64,000 bases of DNA from Pampus argenteus (taxonomy: Eukaryota; Chordata; Actinopteri; Scombriformes; Stromateidae), in NCBI GenBank assembly GCA_036937835.1, contig CM072866.1, positions 10,711,501 through 10,775,500 on the forward strand, read 5' to 3'. Under the pieces are notes generated by a model. The model was not told where the DNA came from. It saw only the letters and a program-made list of their open reading frames with translations, and did not search any database. How positions within the stretch are numbered: the stretch's first letter is position 1; each line of letters opens with the position of its first letter. Positions 25,586-35,522 of this stretch are shown in pieces. The position numbers were made by a program, and so were the translations under genes.

Positions 25586-27092
25586 TGTGGCGGCACGAGC
25601 TTACGAGGTTTGGCTACAGCCTTAGCCAATTGAATTTTTGTCCGACAACGCCACCCTGGGAATTTCACCCAGAGATTTATTTATAATAATTGCAGGTAAA
25701 AGCACTCAGGTCCGTTTCACAAGGGAGGACAAAGACAGTGGCTCGGAGTGGGATACAAATATTTTTTATTACAAGTTCATTTTCTTTTTAAAACTCCAAC
25801 CTTAAAATCTTTCACTCTGGATATTTAAAAGAAGGGAAACCAACCAGGGCTGAGACCTACTATGGTGACTGGGTCCAACAGAACAGGGATTCCAGGGACA
25901 CCACACGTGAAGAAACAAAGAAAACCAAAAAGTGCAAGCACAATATAAAAGGAAGGGCACCGTCACCGGGACACCAAACCACCACTACGTGGGCTCAGCA
26001 CCTGGATGGGGGAGGACCAGAGACAACAGGTTAAGGAAAGAAAACTAAACAATGCACTTAATCACAAAATAAACAAAAATCTGAATTAGATTGACTTAAA
26101 AAGAAAACAATAAATTTACCAAAGTTTTAATAATGAAAATACAAATTAACTTTAATCTATAAATGGAGGAAATCACAATATAAACTAATAAACAAATATA
26201 CTCAAAGGCAGCAACACCACTTGCTGCACAAAACAAAAAAAGGAAACAAACAAAATAATACAAAACAAACAACAACTAAACAACATTAAATGTCACCCGT
26301 TTCTCATCCATACACACGCACACACACACACTTAAAACGTGGCTGGGCCGCGGTTCTGCCCGCCACAGCACAGTCCCAGACGAGACAACACAACCGGGGA
26401 GGTAAAACAGCTCAGTCCGGATGGTCCAACAAGACGGTCCGTGAGGCACACGATCTTGCGGTAAAACAGTATAATCTGTGAGGCAAAACAGTCTTCCTAG
26501 AGGCAAACGATCTGCCTAAGAGCAATACCAGTAGGTAAAGCAATCTTCAAAAGGCAAAGCACCGGTAAGCAAAGCAATCTTCCGACAGCAAAGCACCGGT
26601 AGGCAAAGCAGCAGTGATTAGTGGGTGGTTCGCTGCTGTGCGCCGCTGTTGTGCGGCAGTCTTCAAGCCTACAATTAAAAAAACACAGTATGAGTGACTT
26701 ACGAGTGGCTGGAGGAGGAAGCTGAGGCCGTAGCGCTACATACCGGTCAGGCAGTCCCGGACAACACCGCAGGGAAGTGACGCACCAGCGATGAGCAGCG
26801 AGCAAGGCAGTAAGCAGCGTGCAGCCAAAACCACCCGATCGGACCTCTAGTAAACAAACATATATTTGTACTGGACAGGCAACATGAGGGAGCTACAGCC
26901 GCGATAAACAGCCTACCTACCACACTGAAGGGGAAGTGGTGGGCGTCAGGACATGACGTAACCCGGACATCAGCCAAGCAAGAGGGGGACAGGTGCGTCC
27001 TGCCCGCCTTTATGCGGCCGTCTGCCGCTGCGATTGGCCGAGGCTGCGCCACCAATAAATATTCCCAGGACCAAAGAGTGCGTCCTGCTACA
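25586..27092 (-). repeat. LTR, 3' copy in element orientation
   Basis: Runs 5'-TGTAGCAGGACGC...CCGCCACA-3' on the minus strand, so it has the canonical TG...CA ends. Same length (1,507 bp) as the other LTR and the same sequence wherever compared, including every open frame inside it. A TATA-like CATAAAG on the minus strand at 27,007-27,014 lies about 80 bp into the LTR, and AATAAA (minus strand, 25,676-25,681) lies about 90 bp before its end; their roles are inferred. Short open frames within it, and a (CA)n tract at about 26,316-26,332, are not genes. Confidence 0.95.
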
Positions 27093-27102
27093 ATCCACCC
27101 CC
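27093..27102 (-). other. Polypurine tract of the Gypsy element
   Basis: On the minus strand GGGGGTGGAT immediately precedes the 3' LTR. A G-rich purine run at this position is the usual plus-strand priming site for reverse transcription. Confidence 0.7.
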
Positions 27103-27150
27103 AGCAACTAAATCGTCGTCCCGACGATGGAAAGTCCAAACACAAAATGC

Positions 27151-30100
27151 TTAACTCCAAGGCCTAAATAGTGCGACAACTGCATTAGACACAGGGGCAG
27201 GAGGATTAACCCCTCCTTGTTCGGCCCCCGCTGCAGGCCTTGGGAGATGGTGGACATTGGAATGGTGACCTGCAGTTGACCTGGCTGTCCGCCGCACCGC
27301 ACCACTTGCAGCAAGAGGGAGAGAAGAAATACCTGTCACTACAGGAGCAGGATCCACAGACGAGGATGGTACGGAGGGGGCCAAGCCAGACAGTGGAACC
27401 TGCAGGCGAGGGGTGGTTTGGGTGACGGCTTCTGCCTGGATACAAGTGGGCAATGAGTTCTCAGGCCTCAAAACCAACCAATCACCATCACATGACAGCT
27501 CATCCTCTGACTGAGACTGCCGTGGAGGAGATGGGGGAGCAACTGCAGCACAACCTGGCGAATTGCCCCTTACCACAGCCTTTAGCAACGAGCGATGGAC
27601 CTGTCTGGCTCTAGTTGGATCATCCCTAGGGGCGATTGTGTAGACCGATCCCCCTTCCCTCGGTGCCCTCAAGACACAATACATAACCGAAGCCCACTGA
27701 TCTTGAATCTTGTGGCGGCCCCGTACACCAAGGGCTCGCAACCATACCAACTGGCCCTCCTGCAGGGGGACATCTCGCACATGCTGGTCATAGTTCTTCT
27801 TCCGGCGCTCTGCAGCAACCTTCAACCGCTCCCGAGCTCCCTCAAAAGCGATCTGTAAGCGGGTTTGGTGCTCTTGGACCCACTCATGGATATAGCCGCC
27901 AACAGGATCGTGAACTCGCCCTAGCAGAAAATCCACTGGGAGTCTCGGCTCCTGGCCAAACATCAAGAAAAAGGGAGACTCACCAGTGGCCTGATGCGGG
28001 GTGGTGTTATAGGCGTACAGGACCTGGGGCAGACAGAAATCCCAGTCACGCTTGCGGGACACAGGTAATGTACGCAGCAGGTCATGGAGTGTTCTGTTGA
28101 AGCGCTCACACTGCCCATTCCCTGAAGGATGGTAAGGCGTTGTGCGAGACTTTTCTATACCATACAGAACACACAACTGCTGAATGAGAATACCCTCAAA
28201 GCTACGTCCCTGGTCGGAGTGTATCCGGGCTGGAACACCGAATTTTGAAAACCACTCGACAACAAGGACCTGAGCTACAGTGGCAGCTCTCTGATCACGG
28301 GTAGGAACAGCCCACGTGTACTTTGTAAAAACATCTGTCATCACAAGGACGTTTTCCATGCCATTATGGCTGGGCTCCAGAAGAGTAAAATCAATGGCAA
28401 GGATTTCGTTAGGCCGAGAGGCCAACAGGTGCCCCATAGCACTACGAGCTGCAGGTTGACTCACCTTCGCAACCTGGCACCTTTCACATGCCTGGCACCA
28501 CTGTGCCACCTCAGCAGACATACCGGGCCAATAACGTCGCTGGCGTAGGAGCTCCAAAGTCCTCTCGACCCCCTGATGACCATGCCCCTGGTGAACCTCA
28601 GCCAACACATTTGTTTTTAACGCTGCAGGCAACAACAACTGACACACAACCTCACCCCCGTCTGGCCGAAACACCTGCCGATACAAAACACCACTCCTTT
28701 CGACCAGCCGATCCCACTGCCGAAGCAACACCAAGGCTGACTGAGACAACTGCTTCCGCTCCTCCTTGTTGGGACGCAGTCCACGTGTCCAGAAAACCAA
28801 GACTTCCTGGATAACTGGGTCAGTGTGTTGGAGCGTGGCAATGTCCGAGGGGGGCTGATGGGGCAAGGCTGCAATAGTGGCTTGTGTCACATCTACCCTA
28901 TCTATTTGTAGGGCCTGCTGCAAAGGCTTTGGGAGCGATGTACCCTGGACCATGGCCTGCATATCCTGTGGCTTAGGGGAATGCTGACGAGAGAGGGCAT
29001 CAGCGTTCTTATTGCTGCGGCCTGAACGGTACTTGAGTTCAAAGTCAAACGATGCGAGCTGGGCGGCCCAACGCTGTTCGGTGGCCCCCAACTTGGCGGA
29101 TGACAGGTGACTCAAGGGGTTATTGTCGGTGTAAACGACACATTTATGGCCCAACAGGTACTCCCTAAATTTCTCCGCCATTGCCCACTTGAGCGCCAAA
29201 AACTCCAACTTCATGGAGCTATAATTGCTCATATTGCGTTCAGTGGGCCTCAGACCGCGGCTCGCATAGGCTATGGGCCTAACCTTACCATGCTGTTCCT
29301 GTGATAAAACAGCTCCAAGACCACCATAGCTGGCATCCACCTCCAAAATGAATGGGAGGTTGAAGTCGGCATATGCCAAAACGGGTGCAGAGGTGAGACG
29401 AGCTTTCAATGCCTCAAAGCTATGGCCACACTCTTCCGTCCAACGACCAGAAACTGTCTGATCTACTCGCTTGGGTTTGAGACCTGCCAGCTCTGCCACC
29501 AGCTTGTGCAGAGGCGCAGCCAGCCTTGCAAAACCCTCCACAAAGCGGCGGTAGTAGCTGGCAAAACCAAGGAAAGAGCGCAGTTCTGACAGAGTGGCAG
29601 GAGATGGCCAACGTGAAACCGCCTCAACCTTGCTGGGGTCAGTGGAGACACCTTGGTCAGAGATGACATGCCCCAAGTAACGCACTTCCCGCTGAAAGAA
29701 GGCACACTTACTGAGTTTCACCTTTAGCCCTTCGCGCTGCAAGCGCCCCAACACCACACCCAACCTCTGCAGATGTTGCTCAATGGTAGAGGAGAAAACC
29801 ACAATGTCATCCAGGTAGAGCAGCAGGGATTGGCACTGCTGGTCACCAAAAATCCGCTGCATCAACCGCTGGAAGGTGCTGGGTGCATTGCAAAGCCCAA
29901 AGGGCATGCGGTTCCACTCAAAAAGTCCAAAGGGGGTACAAAAGGCCGTCTTGGAACGATCAGCCTCTGCGACGGGGACCTGATTGTACCCACTGGCCAG
30001 GTCCATGGTGGAAAACCAACAAGCTCCAGTCAGGGCATCTAACGACTCGTCAATGCGGGGCAAGGGAAAGGCATCTTTTCTGGTCTTACTATTCAAGAGC

Positions 30101-31254
30101 CTGTAGTCCACACACATCCGAATACTGCCATCCTTCTTTCTGACCAACACAATTGGCGAGGCATAAGGACTGCTACTCTCCCTAATGACCTGGGCTCCAA
30201 GCAGCTGATTGATGTGGTCTTTGACGACCTCATACTCGGATGGGGGAATTCGACGATACCGTTGCCGCACTGGGACATCATCGAGCAGAGGGATCTCGTG
30301 GGAAATCAAGTCAGTGCACCCTAGGTCCCCGTCATGGGCTGAGAAAATGGAGCTATACTGACCAAGAAGAGCCCTGACCTTATCCTGTGCTCCCTCAGGC
30401 AAATGACCCAATTCCACGGCAGCTACCTGATCCTGTACTGGTGCAGAAACTGACTGAGAGGCCACAGTAGCCACCACAGGTGGTACTTCGGTGACACCAG
30501 TAGGCAAACTTACCACACGTACCTCCTCTAAGGTCCCAACAACCGCACGAGGATAGAGCAACACATCGGAAGACCCCACATTCACGATGGGAATGTAGGC
30601 TGTGCCCTGTACCACGGACACCAAGGCAGGAGAAACAAGCAGCCCGGCAGGCAGGCCAGAGTCAAAAGACTCAAAAAGGACAGTAGTGCCAGAGTACTGC
30701 TCCGAGCATGTGGCCGCGACAACCTTCATCGTACCCCCTGGGATACGACATGCCTTTTTACCACGTACCCTGACTTTACCTGCTCCCGGGTCAGCTGAAA
30801 CACTGGCTTCATGACACTTCTGGAAGGCCTGCATGACAAGCTGGGGGGCCTCTGATACTACTGGCAGGTCAAACAAAGCCAGGCCATACTGCCCAAAGAG
30901 TTCCCCATAGCACCTACGGATGACATTCATCCCTAGAACGCCCGGAGCCTGCGAAGATACACCAGGGGGGTCCTTAACCACCAGAATTCCACAGGCTGGC
31001 AACAACTTGCCACAAAGCTCCACCTCCAACTCCAAGTAGCCAACATAGGGTATGGCCAAACCATTAGCTGCTCTAAGCTGTAACCAATGACAAGATTTAA
31101 GCTGCTCTTGGCCCCAGGGCTCAAAATGCTGGCGAAAAAAGGACTCCGTGATGGTCGACACCATAGACCCTGTATCTACCAGGCAAGAAGCCACAACTCC
31201 CCCCATGCTCACACCTAGATGGGGACAAGACGACATGAGTTTGGACACTTCCAT
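27151..31254 (-). CDS. pol: Gypsy Pol polyprotein (protease, RT, RNase H, integrase)
   Basis: An intact 1,367-residue frame counted from the first Met. Visible domains: aspartic protease with DTGS at 27-30; reverse transcriptase about 335-530 with the catalytic YLDD at 480-483; RNase H about 635-755 with acidic residues D640, E684, D710 and D752; integrase with an HHCC zinc-binding motif (H888, H893, C923, C926) and a D,D35E core (D955, D1014, E1050); then a C-terminal tail with a GPY/F-like segment. No chromodomain is evident. The frame stays open upstream of the Met and overlaps the end of gag in the -1 frame, so the product is probably made as a Gag-Pol fusion by frameshifting and the Met is not a true start. 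No inactivating lesion was found. Confidence 0.93.
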   Translation of the reverse strand: MEVSKLMSSCPHLGVSMGGVVASCLVDTGSMVSTITESFFRQHFEPWGQEQLKSCHWLQLRAANGLAIPYVGYLELEVELCGKLLPACGILVVKDPPGVSSQAPGVLGMNVIRRCYGELFGQYGLALFDLPVVSEAPQLVMQAFQKCHEASVSADPGAGKVRVRGKKACRIPGGTMKVVAATCSEQYSGTTVLFESFDSGLPAGLLVSPALVSVVQGTAYIPIVNVGSSDVLLYPRAVVGTLEEVRVVSLPTGVTEVPPVVATVASQSVSAPVQDQVAAVELGHLPEGAQDKVRALLGQYSSIFSAHDGDLGCTDLISHEIPLLDDVPVRQRYRRIPPSEYEVVKDHINQLLGAQVIRESSSPYASPIVLVRKKDGSIRMCVDYRLLNSKTRKDAFPLPRIDESLDALTGACWFSTMDLASGYNQVPVAEADRSKTAFCTPFGLFEWNRMPFGLCNAPSTFQRLMQRIFGDQQCQSLLLYLDDIVVFSSTIEQHLQRLGVVLGRLQREGLKVKLSKCAFFQREVRYLGHVISDQGVSTDPSKVEAVSRWPSPATLSELRSFLGFASYYRRFVEGFARLAAPLHKLVAELAGLKPKRVDQTVSGRWTEECGHSFEALKARLTSAPVLAYADFNLPFILEVDASYGGLGAVLSQEQHGKVRPIAYASRGLRPTERNMSNYSSMKLEFLALKWAMAEKFREYLLGHKCVVYTDNNPLSHLSSAKLGATEQRWAAQLASFDFELKYRSGRSNKNADALSRQHSPKPQDMQAMVQGTSLPKPLQQALQIDRVDVTQATIAALPHQPPSDIATLQHTDPVIQEVLVFWTRGLRPNKEERKQLSQSALVLLRQWDRLVERSGVLYRQVFRPDGGEVVCQLLLPAALKTNVLAEVHQGHGHQGVERTLELLRQRRYWPGMSAEVAQWCQACERCQVAKVSQPAARSAMGHLLASRPNEILAIDFTLLEPSHNGMENVLVMTDVFTKYTWAVPTRDQRAATVAQVLVVEWFSKFGVPARIHSDQGRSFEGILIQQLCVLYGIEKSRTTPYHPSGNGQCERFNRTLHDLLRTLPVSRKRDWDFCLPQVLYAYNTTPHQATGESPFFLMFGQEPRLPVDFLLGRVHDPVGGYIHEWVQEHQTRLQIAFEGARERLKVAAERRKKNYDQHVRDVPLQEGQLVWLRALGVRGRHKIQDQWASVMYCVLRAPREGGSVYTIAPRDDPTRARQVHRSLLKAVVRGNSPGCAAVAPPSPPRQSQSEDELSCDGDWLVLRPENSLPTCIQAEAVTQTTPRLQVPLSGLAPSVPSSSVDPAPVVTGISSLPLAASGAVRRTARSTAGHHSNVHHLPRPAAGAEQGGVNPPAPVSNAVVALFRPWS

Positions 31255-31322
31255 GTCGCCTGCACCTGAAATCGAGCCAGTAACTGCCCCCTCCGAACTG
31301 TGGCTCTGCAGCTCGGTGGGTG

Positions 31323-32387
31323 CTAGTTTTCCGGCACCTGGGTGGAGCGGAACGGCCTACTGGACTGAGAGGGTGGCAAGGGAGGCTGAGTGTGAGCAGG
31401 ACCACGGGCCCCATCGCACTCCCTGGCTATGTGACCTGGTTGCTGACAGCGTCTACAAATAATGGGACCACGAAAAGCTGCTCGATTATGCTGATGAGAG
31501 CTCTGTAGAAGAGAAATGCTCTGAGTCAGTTGGTTCAACTGCTCCTGTTGCAACTTCAGCATTTCCCTCATCTCATGCAGCTCTGAAGTTTGAGGGGGGC
31601 CAACACCCGACTGACAACTGCCCTGGACCACACACTGAGCACCGAAGACAGTAGGGACAGAATTACTACGACCCCTAAAACCTCCAGGTAAACCCTCTCG
31701 TTCCCACCTGATCGCCTCACTCCTAACTTCCAGCAAGGTAGCGGTAGGCTGCCTGCGCACAAACTGTTTCAGCTCCCGACGAAGTGACCCATCCAGCACA
31801 TGCTCCACAAACTGGTCACGCAGCAAAACCTCTGCATTGGGTACGCCACTGGGTGCACGCTGCTTTACAGACGCCATGAGGCCCATCAAAGCAAGTGAGA
31901 ACTCAAGTAGAGTCTCTCCCTCATGCTGCCTTCGGGAGAAAAAGGCCTCTTGTAAAGCAACATATGACTCTGCACACCCATATAGCTCCTGCAACACCTC
32001 TATGATCTTAGCAGGGTCTAACCGCTCATCGCTGGGGCGATACTTAATTTCCTCACGCGCCTCCCCCTCCAGGTGGTCAAATAGAAAGAATGCCTGATCG
32101 GATGCAGACAAATGCCGTGCTCTCATACAAGCTTGCACCTCCTCCAGCCACTCTGCTAACCCTATACCAAACTTTCCCCTGAATGTGGGACATTTTCTGT
32201 CTCTGGACATGAAAATCAGCCTCTCCGTTAAAGGAGCACTGGCAGTGGACGAAGTAGTGGGTGGAAGCGAAACTGAGGGCGCTGTACTAGGGCCAGGCAC
32301 CGCTGCAACCTGTTCCTGTCTCAGCCTATCATTATCTGTCCTCAGCTGAGCAACTAAATCCCTCAGTTCCTGTAATTCTGACTCCAT
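31323..32387 (-). CDS. gag: Gypsy Gag with CCHC zinc knuckle
   Basis: An intact frame of 354 residues starting at the ATG at 32,387 (an in-frame GTG lies one codon upstream). The N-terminus is predicted coiled ('ELQELRDLVAQLRTDNDRL'); the middle, from about residue 60 to 225, resembles a retrotransposon Gag capsid-type domain; a single nucleic-acid-binding zinc knuckle, CRRCQQPGHIAREC (CX2CX4HX4C), sits at about 311-324. A second coiled segment rich in Q and L ('MLKLQQEQLNQLTQS') precedes the knuckle. The stop codon directly follows a possible slip site. Gag would assemble the particle that packages the element RNA. Confidence 0.88.
   Translation of the reverse strand: MESELQELRDLVAQLRTDNDRLRQEQVAAVPGPSTAPSVSLPPTTSSTASAPLTERLIFMSRDRKCPTFRGKFGIGLAEWLEEVQACMRARHLSASDQAFFLFDHLEGEAREEIKYRPSDERLDPAKIIEVLQELYGCAESYVALQEAFFSRRQHEGETLLEFSLALMGLMASVKQRAPSGVPNAEVLLRDQFVEHVLDGSLRRELKQFVRRQPTATLLEVRSEAIRWEREGLPGGFRGRSNSVPTVFGAQCVVQGSCQSGVGPPQTSELHEMREMLKLQQEQLNQLTQSISLLQSSHQHNRAAFRGPIICRRCQQPGHIARECDGARGPAHTQPPLPPSQSSRPFRSTQVPEN
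31326..31332 (-). promoter_or_regulatory. Candidate -1 ribosomal frameshift site
   Basis: The last two sense codons of gag plus the base before them read G GAA AAC, followed directly by the TAG stop. The pol frame is the -1 frame and is open from before this point through the first Met of pol at 31,254. Slipping back one base gives GGA AAA CTA and enters pol. The heptamer is not the canonical X XXY YYZ (its P-site half is imperfect), but the AAAAC A-site half is typical. No downstream pseudoknot was modelled. Confidence 0.45.
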
Positions 32388-32610
32388 CACTAACTAATAC
32401 AATTGCTATCCCTACCGTAAAGCTGAAACCAGGGGAAGTAGGTGGGCTCGACACAGGTCCACAAAACCAACTGCTGCTTTGCCTCAAAAGGAAGAAAAGA
32501 AAGACACAGGTTAAACACAGACACTTAAATAACAGCCACGATTTTGTTGACAATAAAAGAAAACAAAACAACCCAGAACTGAACACACGTCTCTGCTCTC
32601 CAATTGCAAA

Positions 32611-32628
32611 ATCCTGCCGACAACGCCA
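32611..32628 (-). other. Primer-binding site, tRNA-Ser type
   Basis: Three bases inside the 5' LTR, the plus strand reads ATCCTGCCGACAACGCCA. This is what the 3' end of a priming tRNA including CCA would look like, and it differs at one base from the vertebrate tRNA-Ser(AGA) 3' end as I recall it (GACTACGCCA in place of GACAACGCCA). The position and the CCA end are seen directly; the tRNA identity is from memory. Confidence 0.75.
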
Positions 32629-32631
32629 GAT

Positions 32632-34138
32632 TGTGGCGGCACGAGCTTACGAGGTTTGGCTACAGCCTTAGCCAATTGAATTTTTGTCCGACAACGCCAC
32701 CCTGGGAATTTCACCCAGAGATTTATTTATAATAATTGCAGGTAAAAGCACTCAGGTCCGTTTCACAAGGGAGGACAAAGACAGTGGCTCGGAGTGGGAT
32801 ACAAATATTTTTTATTACAAGTTCATTTTCTTTTTAAAACTCCAACCTTAAAATCTTTCACTCTGGATATTTAAAAGAAGGGAAACCAACCAGGGCTGAG
32901 ACCTACTATGGTGACTGGGTCCAACAGAACAGGGATTCCAGGGACACCACACGTGAAGAAACAAAGAAAACCAAAAAGTGCAAGCACAATATAAAAGGAA
33001 GGGCACCGTCACCGGGACACCAAACCACCACTACGTGGGCTCAGCACCTGGATGGGGGAGGACCAGAGACAACAGGTTAAGGAAAGAAAACTAAACAATG
33101 CACTTAATCACAAAATAAACAAAAATCTGAATTAGATTGACTTAAAAAGAAAACAATAAATTTACCAAAGTTTTAATAATGAAAATACAAATTAACTTTA
33201 ATCTATAAATGGAGGAAATCACAATATAAACTAATAAACAAATATACTCAAAGGCAGCAACACCACTTGCTGCACAAAACAAAAAAAGGAAACAAACAAA
33301 ATAATACAAAACAAACAACAACTAAACAACATTAAATGTCACCCGTTTCTCATCCATACACACGCACACACACACACTTAAAACGTGGCTGGGCCGCGGT
33401 TCTGCCCGCCACAGCACAGTCCCAGACGAGACAACACAACCGGGGAGGTAAAACAGCTCAGTCCGGATGGTCCAACAAGACGGTCCGTGAGGCACACGAT
33501 CTTGCGGTAAAACAGTATAATCTGTGAGGCAAAACAGTCTTCCTAGAGGCAAACGATCTGCCTAAGAGCAATACCAGTAGGTAAAGCAATCTTCAAAAGG
33601 CAAAGCACCGGTAAGCAAAGCAATCTTCCGACAGCAAAGCACCGGTAGGCAAAGCAGCAGTGATTAGTGGGTGGTTCGCTGCTGTGCGCCGCTGTTGTGC
33701 GGCAGTCTTCAAGCCTACAATTAAAAAAACACAGTATGAGTGACTTACGAGTGGCTGGAGGAGGAAGCTGAGGCCGTAGCGCTACATACCGGTCAGGCAG
33801 TCCCGGACAACACCGCAGGGAAGTGACGCACCAGCGATGAGCAGCGAGCAAGGCAGTAAGCAGCGTGCAGCCAAAACCACCCGATCGGACCTCTAGTAAA
33901 CAAACATATATTTGTACTGGACAGGCAACATGAGGGAGCTACAGCCGCGATAAACAGCCTACCTACCACACTGAAGGGGAAGTGGTGGGCGTCAGGACAT
34001 GACGTAACCCGGACATCAGCCAAGCAAGAGGGGGACAGGTGCGTCCTGCCCGCCTTTATGCGGCCGTCTGCCGCTGCGATTGGCCGAGGCTGCGCCACCA
34101 ATAAATATTCCCAGGACCAAAGAGTGCGTCCTGCTACA
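32632..34138 (-). repeat. LTR, 5' copy in element orientation
   Basis: The second 1,507-bp LTR, offset exactly 7,046 bp from the first. It contains the promoter for the element transcript, which would run leftward into gag and pol. All frames inside it match those of the other LTR residue for residue. Confidence 0.95.
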
Positions 34139-34142
34139 TAAA
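34139..34142. repeat. Target-site duplication TAAA, right copy
   Basis: Matches the TAAA at 25,582-25,585 on the other side of the Gypsy element. Confidence 0.75.
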
Positions 34143-35522
34143 TACACACCTCTTTGTCACTTTGTGCTTCTTTAAGATGTTATAGCATTTTGTCAACCTC
34201 TGTAGTTGCTTAACAAATGTATGTTGAGGAAGATCTTTATGTTTCTGATCAGTTTAATTTGGTTTAATTTGAATGTGGGGTGACCCGTTTTGCAAAGGAG
34301 CTGTTCAGTACCTTTCTTAAACAGAGAGGTGTCTTTGAGCAAAGCATGTCCAGCTTTTCTTGAGGATAATTATAGTTAGCCCAGGTTCATAAATATAAAT
34401 GTGTGCAACTTCAGAATGAAAAGCAGTTATTGAAAAGCACAGATAAATAATTATTTTGGAAAAAAGCTTTTAAAAAATCATGCATCATATATTCAAGGCC
34501 TCTTCCTTGGAGATCAAATGGTGCAAAGTTCCAATGAATTTTGTTTGCTTAGATTGTAAACCAGTTGAATCTGAAACATGTGCATGAATCATGTGCATAT
34601 ATGCAAATGTTGGTGCATCTGTGCATTTCCTGAAACACTGAATACATATACACATCTCACATCCTTTGCCGTGACCCATGACTAGGAATAGAAAGATAAA
34701 AGGAAATGTGGAAGGAAGAAAAAGAAGAGAAATAGAAGCAGAGAAAGAAGGAGGTGGGATAATGTCATGTCGAATTGATGGAAGTCTCACAGATACACAC
34801 ATCACTTCAGTTACACTCAAGATGTAAACTTAATTGAAGTCACATTACACATGTATGCACATATATATAACACATCCACACAGACATAAATACATCTTTC
34901 CCATCCTTTCTTCACTGCCTCTAATCCTTCCTGATGCTCTCCCCCACACCTACGACACACTAATTCAATGTCAACCTCCCACACACACACACACACGCTG
35001 AGTAAATGAGTCACAATAGAAGACAGGTAATTACACTACACAAGCACACAATTTGTCTCCACGCTCATGACAGTTGTTTTTGATGTGGTGGCAGGAGAGC
35101 ATTCAGTGTGCAAAGGTCAAGAAGTATTGTCGCACAGGTCATAAACCACAAAGCCTGATATTTATCTTAACACCGCTGATCAGAGCAGAGCTCATTCTGA
35201 TGCACACACACACACACCCTGCCTACTATACACATCTGTATTCTGCAGCTGCCTCGTCAGTCAAAGGGTGAGTTATGTTCATTCACATATTCCTCAGAGC
35301 AGAAATGTAATGTGTGGATCTGGGAGAATTTTCTTCCTGTTGCACATCAAATTTAATAATACTGCTGTTGGCAGATGCATCAGTCTTATTGTAATAAAGT
35401 TATGTGTTCGGATCCAAGTGTGTATAACAGTGAAACAGAGGCCCTGTGCCATTATTCATACTCTTTCCTACACTATCAATTAATACTTTTCTTTTTATTC
35501 ATTATGAGTGTACACTCTATTT
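34143..35522. other. Noncoding stretch, nothing recognised
   Basis: AT-rich DNA with short CA tracts (about 34,979-34,996 and 35,203-35,216). No exon or repeat family could be supported. Confidence 0.5.

Larger units (their letters stand above)
25586..34138 (-). mobile_element. Complete Ty3/Gypsy LTR retrotransposon
   Basis: An 8,553-bp element in minus orientation with all expected parts in order: 5' LTR (32,632-34,138), tRNA primer-binding site (32,611-32,628), gag (31,323-32,387), pol in the -1 frame (27,151-31,254 from its first Met), polypurine tract (27,093-27,102) and 3' LTR (25,586-27,092). Domain order protease, reverse transcriptase, RNase H, integrase places it in Ty3/Gypsy rather than Copia. 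No env-like frame exists, since pol ends 58 bp before the LTR. Both LTRs are 1,507 bp and appear identical, and neither gag nor pol has an internal stop, so the insertion is recent and the element may be competent. It lies in noncoding DNA between LINE debris and a DIRS relic. Confidence 0.95.

Noticed and set aside
27093..27150. Possible env gene between pol and the 3' LTR, which would make the element an endogenous retrovirus
   Set aside because: Only 58 bp separate the pol stop from the LTR, and they contain the polypurine tract. No envelope frame exists, so it is a Gypsy retrotransposon.
26276..27160. Several overlapping minus-strand open frames in the LTR (for example 26,276-26,506 and 26,747-27,160), repeated in the other LTR
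   Set aside because: They lie inside LTR regulatory sequence, have no domain content and occur twice only because the LTR is duplicated.
28488..28814. Plus-strand open frames opposite pol (28,488-28,814, 29,773-30,042 and others)
   Set aside because: They are antisense shadows of the 1,367-residue pol frame, which has clear protease, RT, RNase H and integrase motifs.
32611..32628. A tRNA-Ser gene
   Set aside because: Only the last 18 bases of the tRNA are matched and they sit next to the LTR with CCA included, which is a primer-binding site and not a gene.
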